Shown: positions 33,409 through 42,594 of the stretch, one piece after another
How the letters are laid out: each line of letters opens with the position of its first letter
Numbering within the stretch: position 1 is the first letter of the stretch
DNA from: Paenibacillus spongiae
Lineage (GTDB): Bacteria; Bacillota; Bacilli; Paenibacillales; Paenibacillaceae
Direction of reading: 5' to 3'
Assembly: GCF_024734895.1 (NCBI RefSeq)
Contig: NZ_CP091430.1
Coordinates: forward strand, 1,652,001 to 1,716,000
Length of the DNA stretch: 64,000 nucleotides
Made by a program: the position numbers and the translations under genes
Notes under the pieces: generated by a model
The model's input: the letters and a program-made list of their open reading frames with translations, nothing else
Told to the model about the DNA's origin: nothing
Database searches by the model: none

Positions 33409-34065
33409 TTGAAGAATTGGAATTGGAAGAAAGGCACGGCAGCGGCTGTGCTTGGCTTGACCCTATTTGCCCATGCAGGCGCCGCCAATGCGGCTACGAA
33501 TCACAAGGCGGCGGACGGCGACACGTTCTGGAAGCTGTCCAAACGTTATGGCGTTACGGTCGATTCGCTCATGAAGGCGAATCCGAAGGTAAATGCGCAG
33601 AACATTTATGAAGGCTTGAACATTATCGTTCCAAGCGGCAGCACCATGAAAGCAGCGGCTGCAGCACCTGCGGCAGCGCCCGCCAGCACGATGAAGGCGT
33701 CATCCGACAGCGAGCAGCTCAACCTTGGCGGACGGATATTCAATTACACGGATGCCTTCCAGGTAAAAGCGAGCGCATACACATCCGCAGCTTCGGAGAA
33801 CGGCGGCTGGGGAGCAGTGGACTACTTCGGAAATCCGCTTAAGCTCGGTACGATTGCAGTAGATCCCAAGCGGATTCCGCTAGGCAGCAAGGTTTATGTG
33901 ACAGGTTACGATTATGACGGCCTGCCGGTAGGCGGCATGATTATGACAGCTACCGACATGGGCGGGGCAATCAAAGGAAACCGGATCGACATCTATGTTC
34001 CGCATTCGCAGCAGCAGGCGAGAACGTTCGGCTTCCAATATGTCGATGTCTTTGTTTTGGAATAG
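33409..34065 (+). CDS. secreted LysM-3D domain wall protein
   Basis: 218 residues from TTG 33409, with GAAGGAGG 10 nt upstream. Signal peptide (about 1-28, ending ANAA), one LysM domain (HKAADGDTFWKLSKRYGV to LNIIVPSG, about 32-76), an Ala/Pro linker, and a C-terminal 3D domain (VKASAYTS, TIAVDPKRIPLGSKVYV, ATDMGGAIKGNRIDIYVP) with its three conserved Asp residues. The 3D fold resembles lytic transglycosylases, so this is probably a peptidoglycan-cleaving autolysin. Expression is probably controlled by the c-di-AMP riboswitch just upstream, linking wall turnover to c-di-AMP. Confidence 0.9.
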   Translation: MKNWNWKKGTAAAVLGLTLFAHAGAANAATNHKAADGDTFWKLSKRYGVTVDSLMKANPKVNAQNIYEGLNIIVPSGSTMKAAAAAPAAAPASTMKASSDSEQLNLGGRIFNYTDAFQVKASAYTSAASENGGWGAVDYFGNPLKLGTIAVDPKRIPLGSKVYVTGYDYDGLPVGGMIMTATDMGGAIKGNRIDIYVPHSQQQARTFGFQYVDVFVLE

Positions 34066-34116
34066 CCGTTCATACTCATCCTTCATACATGAAATACGGG
34101 CTTCACTCACACATAA

Positions 34117-34154
34117 AAACGGCGTTCATCCTTGATTCAAGGTGAACGCCGTTT
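34117..34154. terminator. bidirectional terminator
   Basis: AAACGGCGTTCA / TGAACGCCGTTT with an inner CCTT/AAGG stem, between convergent genes. Confidence 0.88.
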
Positions 34155-34188
34155 GCTGTATATCACGGTTTTTCCGTTGATGCAGGGG

Positions 34189-35148
34189 TTATGATGATCG
34201 GGCGACAGGACGGTTCAGGAGCTCGGGCAGGGTGACGATTTGATACCCTTTGCTGCGAAGCAGACGGATGAGGCGGGGGAGGGCGTTAATCGTACCCGAT
34301 AAATCTTGTCCGCCTCCGCCGCCGGCATGCTGCAGGATGATCGATCCGGGCTTCAGCGTTCGTTTAATGTTAATAATAATGCTGCTGCTGTCCAGGCTCT
34401 TCCAATCCTCCGAGTCGACATTCCAGTTTACGATAACGAATCCGTTCCGCTTCGCCCATTCAATCTGCTTCGGCAATATTTCGCCATAGGGCGGCCGGAT
34501 GAGCTTCGGGCTGTAGCCGGCAAGCGGTCGTAGGACGGCATCGGTACGCAAGACCTGCTGCTGGAATTTCTGCATCGATATCTGGGTGAAAACCGGATGA
34601 TTGTAGGAATGGTTTCCGATCAAATGGCCTTCTCTCCGCATCCGCCGGACGACAGAAGGATGGGCGCGGGCTCTTGAGCCGACCACGAAGAAAGTGGCCC
34701 GCACTTTATATTTGGCCAGCACATCGAGAACCTGCGGGGTGTATTTCACATCCGGTACATCGTCGAAGGTAAGCGCGACCTTCCTGACTTTGCGCGGTCC
34801 GCCCAAATAGAAGGCGCTCGGGTACATTTTCTGCAGCTGTGCCCAGGATACGGCATGCTGCGCCTGCTTGCTGCGTTTATGCCCTTTTCGGCTGCGGCGC
34901 CGATCTGTCTCCGCCGCGCTCTTCTGCTCTGCGTATGTCCCCGCCTGCTTGCTGATGGCTCCCGGAGATGTATTCGGCTTGCTATCTTCGGCGCGTTGGT
35001 CCAATTCGTCCGTGACAGAGGGCAGACAAGCTGCCGCGGGCTTTTCCTTCATGGCCGAAATCGTGGGCCGGAAGGTATCGGTATCGAGCACAAGTGTGAC
35101 GATCGACAGGACTAGCGTCCATTTTCTTATACGGCTTGCTGCTAACAT
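34189..35148 (-). CDS. polysaccharide deacetylase (CE4, NodB domain)
   Basis: 319 residues. A signal/anchor segment near the start, a basic, low-complexity linker (RRRSRKGHKRSK), then the NodB domain from about 125: ALTFDDVPD with catalytic and metal Asp, GNHSYNHPVF with metal His pair, RPPYGE, and WNVDSEDW, with the last His motif IILQHAGG. It removes acetyl groups from peptidoglycan or chitin-like glycans outside the cell. Similar enzymes act in cortex or wall maturation in spore formers. No operon partner. Confidence 0.92.
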   Translation of the reverse strand: MLAASRIRKWTLVLSIVTLVLDTDTFRPTISAMKEKPAAACLPSVTDELDQRAEDSKPNTSPGAISKQAGTYAEQKSAAETDRRRSRKGHKRSKQAQHAVSWAQLQKMYPSAFYLGGPRKVRKVALTFDDVPDVKYTPQVLDVLAKYKVRATFFVVGSRARAHPSVVRRMRREGHLIGNHSYNHPVFTQISMQKFQQQVLRTDAVLRPLAGYSPKLIRPPYGEILPKQIEWAKRNGFVIVNWNVDSEDWKSLDSSSIIINIKRTLKPGSIILQHAGGGGGQDLSGTINALPRLIRLLRSKGYQIVTLPELLNRPVARSS

Positions 35149-35337
35149 GGCCGGCTATCCCCCTGCTTGCGCGATTTCTATGTACAAACGTCTACTCATT
35201 GTCCCACGCACCACTTCCAATCATGCATCTTTCGCCCATCTTGAGGCTGCACAGCTTTTGGGAATTTAACATCTTTACATGGGAGGAAAATGGCCTTAAC
35301 ATGGGGGATGAATCGATTTATCGGAAGGAGCATGAGC

Positions 35338-36300
35338 ATGCCTATTATCGATATGCCGCTTGCGCAATTGCAAGCGTATACGGGAACCAATCCGCGACCT
35401 GCCGATTTCGATGACTACTGGGAGCGCGCTCTTGCCGAGATGCGGGGCACAGATCCGCAGATCGAGCTTGTGCCCAGCGCATTTCAGACACCTGCAGCGG
35501 AATGCTTCGATCTTTACTTCACCGGTGTGCGCGGTGCCCGCATTCATGTCAAGTATGCGCGTCCTCGCGGAACCCGGGAGCGGCATCCGGCGGTCGTCCA
35601 ATTTCACGGCTATACGGGCAGCGCGGGGGATTGGAGCGAGCGGCTGGCGTACATATCTCTTGGATTCTCTGTGTTTGCAATGGATTGCCGCGGTCAGGGA
35701 GGCCGTTCCGAGGATAGCGGCGGAGTGAAAGGCAATACGCATAACGGGCATATTATCCGCGGCTTGGACGACGAGGAACCGGATAACCTTCTATTCCGTC
35801 ATATCTTTCTCGATACGGCGCAGCTGGCTGCGATCGCGATGAACATGCAGGAGGTGGATGAGAACCGCGTTTACGCGACAGGCGGCTCACAAGGGGGAGC
35901 GCTTACAATCGCGTGCGCGTCTCTGGAGCCCCGCATCCGCAAGGCAGCTGCGTTATATCCGTTCCTGAGCGATTACCGCCGCGTATGGGAGATGGATCTG
36001 GCGCGCGATGCTTATGCGGAGCTGCGCACGTACTTCCGCTTCTTCGATCCGCAGCATGAGCGGGAGAATGAAATTTTTACAAGGCTCGGCTATATCGATA
36101 TTCAGCATCTTGCCGGCCGGATCAAAGGCGACGTCGTGATGGGCGTTGGACTGATGGATACGGTCTGTCCGCCATCGACGCAATTTGCCGCTTACAACAA
36201 GATCATGTCGGGGAAGCGTCTGGAAATCTACCCGGATTTCGGACATGAAGGCCTGCCTGGCATGAGCGATAAAATCATCCAATTCTTCTTACAAGAGTAG
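35338..36300 (+). CDS. acetyl xylan esterase / cephalosporin C deacetylase family (CE7)
   Basis: 320 residues. Start set at ATG 35338, with AAGGAG (35325-35330) 7 nt upstream; earlier ATGs are too close or lack a site. CE7 motifs: RGQGG (about residue 120), nucleophile Ser in GGSQGGAL (about 183), Asp in GLMDTVCPPS (about 272) and His in DFGHEG (about 301). Cytosolic alpha/beta hydrolase that removes acetyl groups from xylo-oligosaccharides and related sugars. It pairs with a downstream SGNH esterase (21-bp gap), so the two probably deacetylate imported plant oligosaccharides. Confidence 0.93.
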   Translation: MPIIDMPLAQLQAYTGTNPRPADFDDYWERALAEMRGTDPQIELVPSAFQTPAAECFDLYFTGVRGARIHVKYARPRGTRERHPAVVQFHGYTGSAGDWSERLAYISLGFSVFAMDCRGQGGRSEDSGGVKGNTHNGHIIRGLDDEEPDNLLFRHIFLDTAQLAAIAMNMQEVDENRVYATGGSQGGALTIACASLEPRIRKAAALYPFLSDYRRVWEMDLARDAYAELRTYFRFFDPQHERENEIFTRLGYIDIQHLAGRIKGDVVMGVGLMDTVCPPSTQFAAYNKIMSGKRLEIYPDFGHEGLPGMSDKIIQFFLQE

Positions 36301-36321
36301 TTATTAAAGGGAGGCAAACTC

Positions 36322-36984
36322 ATGCTGCAAATTGGCAAGAACGACAAGCTGGTCATGATCGGCGATTCCATTACGGACTGCGAGCGGGCGAGACCGGTAG
36401 GCGAGGGCCTGTGGGGCGCGATTGGCAAAGGCTATGTATCCATTGTGGAGGGAATGCTGACGGCAGTCCATCCGGAGCGCAGCATCCGCGTTGTTAATAT
36501 GGGCAGCAGCGGGAATACCGTCAAGGACTTGAAGAACCGCTGGCAGACCGATGTCCTGGATTTGAAGCCGGACTGGCTGTCGGTCATGATCGGGACCAAT
36601 GATGTGTGGAGACAATTTGATCACCCTCTCCAGACCGAGATCCACGTGAAGCTGGAGGAATATGAGCAGACGCTGGAAGAGCTTGTCGTCCGCACCAAGC
36701 CGCTGCTGAAAGGTCTTGTTCTCATGACCCCATTCTATATCGAGCCCAATGCAGCCGATCCGATGCGCGCGGCTATGGATCAATACGGCAATGCAGTGAG
36801 AACGATCGCCGCCAGGCACGGGGCATTGTTCGTCGATACGCAAGCGGCGTTCAACCGTCTGCTTGAGCACGTGTATCCCGCGACAGTAGCCTGGGACCGC
36901 GTGCATCCGAACGGAACGGGGCATATGCTGCTGGCAAGATCGTTCCTGCATGCGGTTGGCTTCGACTACAACGTAGCCCTATAA
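36322..36984 (+). CDS. SGNH/GDSL hydrolase
   Basis: 220 residues; GGGAGG precedes the ATG. SGNH blocks: GDSITDCERA (Ser at about 15), MGSSGNTV (Gly block), IGTNDVWR (Asn block, about 94) and WDRVHPNGTGH (Asp/His, about 195). Length and motifs fit rhamnogalacturonan or xylan acetylesterase-type members. No signal peptide, so cytosolic like its CE7 neighbour. The pair ends at a strong terminator. Confidence 0.9.
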   Translation: MLQIGKNDKLVMIGDSITDCERARPVGEGLWGAIGKGYVSIVEGMLTAVHPERSIRVVNMGSSGNTVKDLKNRWQTDVLDLKPDWLSVMIGTNDVWRQFDHPLQTEIHVKLEEYEQTLEELVVRTKPLLKGLVLMTPFYIEPNAADPMRAAMDQYGNAVRTIAARHGALFVDTQAAFNRLLEHVYPATVAWDRVHPNGTGHMLLARSFLHAVGFDYNVAL

Positions 36985-36987
36985 TAT

Positions 36988-37025
36988 AAGAAGAAGCGTC
37001 TGCCGAGTGGCGGACGCTTCTTCTT
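36988..37025. terminator. bidirectional terminator
   Basis: AAGAAGAAGCGTC / GACGCTTCTTCTT with inner TGCC/GGCG pairing, between convergent units. Confidence 0.88.
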
Positions 37026-37068
37026 ATATGAGGGGACGCTTCTTACTTATACCCGATGAGTTCTGCCC

Positions 37069-38067
37069 CTAATCCAGCTTTACAATCGTTCTTCCCGTGT
37101 GACGGCCGGACAGAATAGCCTGGAGTATGTCCGGCACATCCGCAAGCGCAATAACGCTGCTGATGGTTGACAACAGTCCGTCCGGCTTCAGCTCCGCAGC
37201 CATTCGGTCCCAGAGCTGCCGTCTTAGAGGCTCCGGACAATAGACGGAGTCGATGCCCAGCAGATTAACGCCCCGCAGGATGAACGGATAGACGGTGGCG
37301 GGAAGCTGGGCACCTCCGGTTAGTCCGCTGACCGCAACGGATCCTCCATATTGAAGGGCGCTCAGGATATAGGCAAGCGATGGGCCGCCGACCGGATCGA
37401 TTGCGGCAGCCCATCGCTGCTTGTTGAGCGGCGGCGGGTTGTCCGGGTTAAGCTCTGAACGGTTCACAATGGAAGCCGCGCCTAGCTCGCGCAAGTAGGA
37501 GCGGCTGTTCTCCTTCCCTGTCGATGCTGCGATATCATACCCGCCCCGGGCGAGCATCGCGACGGCCAAGCTGCCGACGCCGCCGGTCGCGCCCGTGACA
37601 AGCACGGTTCCTTGCGAAGGCGCAAGACCATTGGCTTCCAGACGGTGGATGGATAGCGCGGCCGTGAAGCCCGCCGTTCCAAGCGCCATCGCCTCCTGCA
37701 GCGTTAACCCTTGCGGTCGCGGAACGATCCAGTCGCCCGGCACCCGGGCCAGCTCGCTGAATCCGCCATGATGAGCGACCCCAAGCCCGTAACCGGTGAC
37801 GATAACTTCATCGCCGGGCCCATAGCGTTCATCGCGCGATTCGGTGACAACGCCCGCCAAATCGATCCCGGGGATGATCGGATAGTTTTTCACGATGCGG
37901 CTATCCGGAGAAACCGCCAATGCATCTTTATAATTGAGGCTTGAATAAAGAACCCGTATCGTAACATCGCCGGAAGGCAGGTCCTCAAGGTTCATCTCCC
38001 GTATCTTGGCGTCGATGGATCCATCTTCGGATCGGTGAGCGACTAGCGAACGAAATACAGCTGTCAT
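37069..38067 (-). CDS. MDR oxidoreductase, YhdH/YhfP (acryloyl-CoA reductase-like) family
   Basis: 332 residues. Zinc-free medium-chain dehydrogenase: N-terminal catalytic domain with SSLNYKDALA and PGIDLAGVV, and the nucleotide-binding motif VLVTGATGGVGSLAV near 152. YhdH/AcuI members reduce alpha,beta-unsaturated carbonyls or acryloyl-CoA with NADPH. It lies 7 bp after a second MDR gene on the same strand, so the two form an operon for detoxifying quinones or enals. Confidence 0.9.
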   Translation of the reverse strand: MTAVFRSLVAHRSEDGSIDAKIREMNLEDLPSGDVTIRVLYSSLNYKDALAVSPDSRIVKNYPIIPGIDLAGVVTESRDERYGPGDEVIVTGYGLGVAHHGGFSELARVPGDWIVPRPQGLTLQEAMALGTAGFTAALSIHRLEANGLAPSQGTVLVTGATGGVGSLAVAMLARGGYDIAASTGKENSRSYLRELGAASIVNRSELNPDNPPPLNKQRWAAAIDPVGGPSLAYILSALQYGGSVAVSGLTGGAQLPATVYPFILRGVNLLGIDSVYCPEPLRRQLWDRMAAELKPDGLLSTISSVIALADVPDILQAILSGRHTGRTIVKLD

Positions 38068-38074
38068 CTTCGTA

Positions 38075-39109
38075 TCACCAGCCTTCGATTACGAGCTTGC
38101 CGATCATGCCGCCTTCTTCAAGCTTGGCATGTGCAAGACGAAGGTTGCCCGCATGTATGGGGGACAAGCGCTCGGTTAAGGTCGTATGTATAGTGCCGTC
38201 GTCGATAAGCCCGGAGATCCGGTTAAGCAGGTGATGCTGCTGGACCATATCCGGTGTTTCGTACATCGACCTTGTGAACATAAATTCCCAAACGAACGCC
38301 GCACTTTTATTCTTCAGCATACTGATCCGGACAAGCTCCTTCGTCTCGACGATGGAACAAATAACGCCCTGCGGCGCAATAATCTCAGCCATATCCGCCC
38401 AATACCGGTCCGTATCGTTCAAACAGAGGATATAGTTGACATGCGGATAGCCGAGCGCGTTCAATTGAGGGGCTAGAGGCTCATGATGGTCAATAACGTG
38501 AGCCGCGCCGTGACGTTTGGCCCATGCAGTGGATTCCGGCCTGGAAGCCGTGCCGATAACCGTTAATTCGGCATGATTGGCCAGCTGAGTCGCGATAGAA
38601 CCGACGCCGCCTGCCGCACCGATGATAAGAATGGTCTTGTTGCGGTTGACCTCCTGCTGGCCGGAGATGCCAAGCCGGTCGTACAAGGCTTCCCATGCGG
38701 TAATGCCGGTTAACGGGAGGGCAGCCGCTTCCGCGAAATCCAGCGTCCGGGGCTTGATTCCCACGATCCGTTCGTCCACCAATTGATACTCGCTGTTGCT
38801 GCCGGAGCGGGCTATGCTGCCGGAATAGTACACCTCGTCTCCGGGCTTGAAAAACGTGCAATCCGGTCCGGCATGCTCGACGATCCCGGCTGCATCGAAC
38901 CCGAGGATGCGCGGCTCCTTCTCGACAAGATCCTTCGGTGAACGAAGCTTGGTATCAATCGGGTTGACGGATACGGCAAGCACCTTGACGAGCAGGTCGC
39001 GTCCTGCGGGGATTGGCTTAGGTATCATGACATCCATTAAGCTGTCGGGCTGTTCGATGGGGAGGTAACGGTGCAGGCCTACGGCCTTCATCATAGCTTG
39101 ATTGTTCAT
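38075..39109 (-). CDS. zinc-binding alcohol dehydrogenase family (quinone oxidoreductase-like) protein
   Basis: 344 residues from ATG 39109, with AAAGGA 11 nt upstream; ATG 39094 is possible. Motifs: VSVNPIDTKLR, GFDAAGIVE, and the NADPH site ILIIGAAGGVGSIATQL. The family name is misleading, since structural zinc Cys residues are not evident; it is closer to the quinone reductase-like ZADH branch. Transcribed upstream of the YhdH-type gene. Confidence 0.88.
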   Translation of the reverse strand: MNNQAMMKAVGLHRYLPIEQPDSLMDVMIPKPIPAGRDLLVKVLAVSVNPIDTKLRSPKDLVEKEPRILGFDAAGIVEHAGPDCTFFKPGDEVYYSGSIARSGSNSEYQLVDERIVGIKPRTLDFAEAAALPLTGITAWEALYDRLGISGQQEVNRNKTILIIGAAGGVGSIATQLANHAELTVIGTASRPESTAWAKRHGAAHVIDHHEPLAPQLNALGYPHVNYILCLNDTDRYWADMAEIIAPQGVICSIVETKELVRISMLKNKSAAFVWEFMFTRSMYETPDMVQQHHLLNRISGLIDDGTIHTTLTERLSPIHAGNLRLAHAKLEEGGMIGKLVIEGW

Positions 39110-39209
39110 ATGGTCAACCGTCCTTTCCTTGTTTTCTCTCATTATATACCATGGGAACCTTTTACCACAGCCGGCGGCGGACGAAGCTGTCATTTCCGAT
39201 AGCAGAAAG

Positions 39210-39252
39210 AGGCTGTCCTTTCTGTCATTGTGCATGACATTCTAGGACAGCC
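39210..39252 (-). terminator. terminator of the chemoreceptor gene
   Basis: AGGCTGTCCT / AGGACAGCC outer stem with inner GTCAT/ATGAC. On the minus strand it follows the stop at 39271 and has a T-rich tail. Confidence 0.7.
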
Positions 39253-39270
39253 CCTTACCCGGTTTAACCG

Positions 39271-40530
39271 TTACACTTTAAAGATCGATATGGTGCGCTG
39301 GAGCTGCATCACGATCTGCCGCATCTTCTCGGTTTCGTCGACCACCTCTTGCACGGAAGCGATCTGTTCGTTCATGGATGCGGATACCTGCTCCGTACCC
39401 GCCGCCGATTGCTGGGTGATCGCCGATATATTCTGAACGGCGCCGGAAATGACGCGCGCGCTCTCCATCATAGCTTCGCTTTCGCGGGAGAATTGACCGA
39501 TCAATTCCGAAATCGATCGTACGCTGGAGACGATTTCGCCGAAGATATGCTCGGACTCGCGAAGGATAACCGTCTGCTGCTGGACGACTTCCTCGTTAAT
39601 ATGTATGTTCTGAATCGCCTGCTTAACGCCCTGATCGATGCTGCGAACGAGCCCGAATACCTCCTTCGTCGACGAGGTCGACTCCTCGGCCAGCTTGCGC
39701 ACCTCTTGGGCGACAATCGCGAAGCCGCGTCCATGCTCGCCGGCCCGCGCCGCTTCGATCGAGGCGTTGAGCGACAGCAGGTTCGTCTGCTCCGCAAGGT
39801 CGGAGATCGTGCGGGTGATGGCGGAGATGCCTTCCGCTTGGCGGGCCAACTCCTGGATCGTCGCCGCAACGTTGGATGTCGCTTCTACGTTGCGCTGCAT
39901 GCCGGCCGATTGACTTTCAACCGCTTGCCGGCCTTTCTCGACGAGCGCAAGCGTATATTCGGAGCGGGTATTCATTTCTTGGGTCGAATGGGCGTACGAG
40001 CTGACCTTGTCCTCGATCTCGCGAATCGAATCCGCCATCTCGCTGACATCGCCGGATATTTCATTCGCTCCGGTAGCGAGCTCGCCGGCGGAAGCTCCGA
40101 CCTGCTCCATGACCTGCTTCAAGCTTGTATTCTTCTCGAAGATAGTCCGGCTGGCATCATTGACGATGCGGGAGATGTTCGTCGTTTCTTTCAAAATATC
40201 GCGTAATTTGTCGACCATGCTGTTGAACGAATGGCCCAGCTCGCCCAGCGACGAGGAGGAAGATACGTCGACCCGTTGAGTAAAATCGCCCTTGGCGATG
40301 CCGAACGCGATGGATGAGATGTCCCGAATCGATGATGTAAGCGCTCTCTCAATCACTCCTACGAGCGGAAAGGTAATGATTCCGGCTGCACCGATGACGA
40401 TAAGTCCTGCAACAATAGACCCACCCGAGACCAGCAGCGTAAGCAGCAGGAGAAGAGCAAAAATACTTACAATCGTATAACAGCCAACCAAAAGCTTGTT
40501 ACGGATCGATAAGGAATGAAACCATTGCAT
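39271..40530 (-). CDS. methyl-accepting chemotaxis protein without an external sensor domain
   Basis: 419 residues. Two adjacent membrane segments (about 12-35 and 38-58) are joined by only a few residues, so there is no periplasmic-type ligand domain. A HAMP linker (to about 115) leads to the signalling helical hairpin with the tip motif VRKLAEEST and [29 protein letters not shown] (given here in two parts: [19 protein letters not shown] and [10 protein letters not shown]). It would signal to CheA/CheW and may sense membrane state or energy taxis cues. Promoter at 40566-40593. Confidence 0.92.
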   Translation of the reverse strand: MQWFHSLSIRNKLLVGCYTIVSIFALLLLLTLLVSGGSIVAGLIVIGAAGIITFPLVGVIERALTSSIRDISSIAFGIAKGDFTQRVDVSSSSSLGELGHSFNSMVDKLRDILKETTNISRIVNDASRTIFEKNTSLKQVMEQVGASAGELATGANEISGDVSEMADSIREIEDKVSSYAHSTQEMNTRSEYTLALVEKGRQAVESQSAGMQRNVEATSNVAATIQELARQAEGISAITRTISDLAEQTNLLSLNASIEAARAGEHGRGFAIVAQEVRKLAEESTSSTKEVFGLVRSIDQGVKQAIQNIHINEEVVQQQTVILRESEHIFGEIVSSVRSISELIGQFSRESEAMMESARVISGAVQNISAITQQSAAGTEQVSASMNEQIASVQEVVDETEKMRQIVMQLQRTISIFKV

Positions 40531-40565
40531 ATGGAATGCTCCCCTTTTTATTGGAATATTCTCCT

Positions 40566-40593
40566 ATTATATCACCGCCCCGATATTTGTCTA
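40566..40593 (-). promoter_or_regulatory. promoter of the chemoreceptor gene
   Basis: On the minus strand TAGACA, 16-nt spacer, TATAAT, about 36 bp before the start codon. Confidence 0.6.
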
Positions 40594-40703
40594 TATTCGT
40601 CTAATACAATCGGTTTAAGTCGAAAGTACGACGAAATTGAACAAACTGTGTCTAAAGAACCGGTAAGACTAGTCGAATGTGTAAGAAATTTGTAAAAAAT
40701 ATG

Positions 40704-40732
40704 TTGATGGAACTATTTAACTGTCCTATAAT
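40704..40732 (+). promoter_or_regulatory. sigma-A-type promoter of the 40796 gene
   Basis: TTGATG (40704-40709), 17-nt spacer, TATAAT (40727-40732). Confidence 0.7.
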
Positions 40733-40795
40733 GGGACTGCAGACACATATTAGGCAGCCGGAATAAAAAAAGAGGATCTCATGAGGTGAAGGCTT

Positions 40796-41212
40796 ATGAA
40801 TTTAGAAACGACGTCATTGGCACGGCAAGTAGACTACGTGTTTCGTCAATTAGAGGAAGAGCTCGTTCACTCGGCAGCAGGTACAGTCATCATACATATT
40901 CGAAATAATGCAGTCGGCAAATTCGGAATCCGCCATAATCCCATCGAAAGCCGAAACGGGCAAATCGGCGACAAAGGGGCGGAGCAGGGAATGACCCCCG
41001 CACAGGCGCAGGCATTCAGACAGATGGCGATCGATTCGCTGAAATTGAAACGAAATTGGACCCATGGCGAAATTCTGTATGATTTTTCGGTTCGTTCGAA
41101 TACGGGCGCATGGTCGGCAAGCATTATGTTCGAATCTAACTATAATTTAGCCAATGGAATGTTCCGCTATCAGCCGAAATATTCGCAGCAGGCGCTTCGC
41201 GAAACACCCTAA
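40796..41212 (+). CDS. conserved protein of unknown function
   Basis: 138 residues, ATG with GAGGTGA 7 nt upstream and a good promoter at 40704-40732. No membrane segment or signal peptide. Recognisable words are VIIHIRNNAVGKFGIRHNP, GMTPAQAQAFRQMAIDS and ASIMFESNYNLAN; the start contains a helical region and the end is beta-like. No family I can name. It converges on a SASP gene through the terminator at 41246-41273. Confidence 0.65.
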   Translation: MNLETTSLARQVDYVFRQLEEELVHSAAGTVIIHIRNNAVGKFGIRHNPIESRNGQIGDKGAEQGMTPAQAQAFRQMAIDSLKLKRNWTHGEILYDFSVRSNTGAWSASIMFESNYNLANGMFRYQPKYSQQALRETP

Positions 41213-41245
41213 TGGATGATGAACTTAATAGTGTAAACAAAAAAA

Positions 41246-41273
41246 GCTGTCCAGCAACCTGGGCAGCATTTTT
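41246..41273. terminator. bidirectional terminator
   Basis: GCTGTCCAG / CTGGGCAGC (one G-T wobble) flanked by A-run and T-run, so it works on both strands. Confidence 0.85.
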
Positions 41274-41291
41274 GTGCTTGTCGAAAGCGTA

Positions 41292-41522
41292 TTAACGGGC
41301 GAAGCCGCTGTTGCCAGCAAGCTGCTGTTCTGCGATTTGAACGAGCTTGCGAGTGATGTTTCCGCCAAGGGCGCCAGCGTCGCGTGTAGCCATATAACCA
41401 TAGTAGCCGTCTTGCGGGATTTGAATGCCTAGCTCTTGGGCGACTTCATATTTCATTTGATCGAGCGCCGCGCTTGCTTGAGGTACGACTAGCGAATTAC
41501 TGCTGCGGGATTGTCCTGCCAT
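41292..41522 (-). CDS. alpha/beta-type small acid-soluble spore protein
   Basis: 76 residues from ATG 41522, GGGGGTG upstream. Contains both SASP signatures: KYEVAQELGI with the GPR protease cleavage site region, and RDAGALGGNITRKLVQIAE. These proteins coat forespore DNA and protect it from UV and heat, then are degraded by GPR at germination. A close paralogue is at 45578 on the other strand. Confidence 0.95.
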   Translation of the reverse strand: MAGQSRSSNSLVVPQASAALDQMKYEVAQELGIQIPQDGYYGYMATRDAGALGGNITRKLVQIAEQQLAGNSGFAR

Positions 41523-41620
41523 CTTGTTCACCCCCTTGTGTAACCTTAGTATGGTCGCGTTGGAACCTTTTATGCGATCCCGGATACAAAAGATGGGTAT
41601 GTATTTTTTTCCAGATTGCA

Positions 41621-42514
41621 TCAGTATGCTTTCCGGTCCAATTGGACACCCGGGTACACATCGGGCGAATCGGGGGCATTCGTGGCTTGAATGTGCTGTG
41701 CTTCCAGCAGCAGGGTCTGGTCATTGAAGCTTCCCTCGCTCAGCGTCCCGCGTACGGTAACCCAAGTGCCGTTGCTGTATGCCGCTGCCCGCGAAGCGGA
41801 AATGACCATTCCGTAAGCCTGCGCATCCGCCGGGCAGCAATCCGCGGCATATCGGCCGACTGCAAGCTGCTCGCTTGTCATTCCCTCCTGCCGGTATACG
41901 AAACCGCTAATGACGACTGTTTTACCGATAAAATGAGGTCGGTACCGCTCAAGGGTCGATAAGGTTTCCATATAAAGCTGGTCAGAGACGATGACTTCCT
42001 TCTGTCTATATAATCTTTTGCCGAATTCGGCGAACGATTCCGAGGACTCATCAGCCGGAAACAGGCGGTTCAGCTGCTCTTCCGTAAGTGAAGATGGCGA
42101 ATGACCGCCCGTTCCGGTTAACGATGACTCGATTCCGGTGAAGCTGTAACCTTGTTCGCCGGACGTCGAGACATCGAACATTCCATTCGGAAAAATGAAG
42201 CCGAGCGTCAGCGGAAACAGAAACAGCCCATAGATGAGCAAATTCTTCCAGACCGATTCAGGGGGCTCATGCCCGCAATCGCAATCGTAATGAATATTAA
42301 TTCCCATCCCCGCCTGAAGAGCGACGGAAAACTGGTAAACGGCTGCGGCAATGAGACCGATGGCGGATAGCTTGACATAGAGAACCGTGCGCGGCTCGAT
42401 ATACAATGTCATGCTGCCTGTACGGACGAGATAGACGATATAGATGGCGAATCCGGCCAGAATCCCTGCGCGCAGCAGGTGATGAACAAGCTGTCGGCGA
42501 TTGGTTGTTGACAA
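41621..42514 (-). CDS. TIGR03943 family (YcgQ-like) membrane protein
   Basis: 297 residues from TTG 42514, with AAAGGAG 9 nt upstream. Two to four N-terminal membrane helices (LLRAGILAGFAIYIVYLV, LSAIGLIAAAVYQFSVAL, NLLIYGLFLFPLTLGFIF), a potential metal-binding loop HYDCDCGHEPP, and a C-terminal domain outside the membrane (VSGFVYRQ, DCCPADAQAYG, WVTVRGTLSEG). This family is the permease-associated partner of YcgR; the pair may move a metal or a small molecule. It follows the YcgR-like gene on the same strand with an 80-bp gap. Confidence 0.88.
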   Translation of the reverse strand: MSTTNRRQLVHHLLRAGILAGFAIYIVYLVRTGSMTLYIEPRTVLYVKLSAIGLIAAAVYQFSVALQAGMGINIHYDCDCGHEPPESVWKNLLIYGLFLFPLTLGFIFPNGMFDVSTSGEQGYSFTGIESSLTGTGGHSPSSLTEEQLNRLFPADESSESFAEFGKRLYRQKEVIVSDQLYMETLSTLERYRPHFIGKTVVISGFVYRQEGMTSEQLAVGRYAADCCPADAQAYGMVISASRAAAYSNGTWVTVRGTLSEGSFNDQTLLLEAQHIQATNAPDSPDVYPGVQLDRKAY

Positions 42515-42594
42515 TGCGGCTTTCTCCTTTCTCCATTGCTATTCGAAATCGTGCCGGCATCTAACGGACATGAGTTCCGCTACTTCGATTCCAC

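Noticed and set aside
36988..37025. Possible repeat-associated palindrome
   Set aside because: Is a simple terminator hairpin between convergent genes and is not repeated at other sites in the window.
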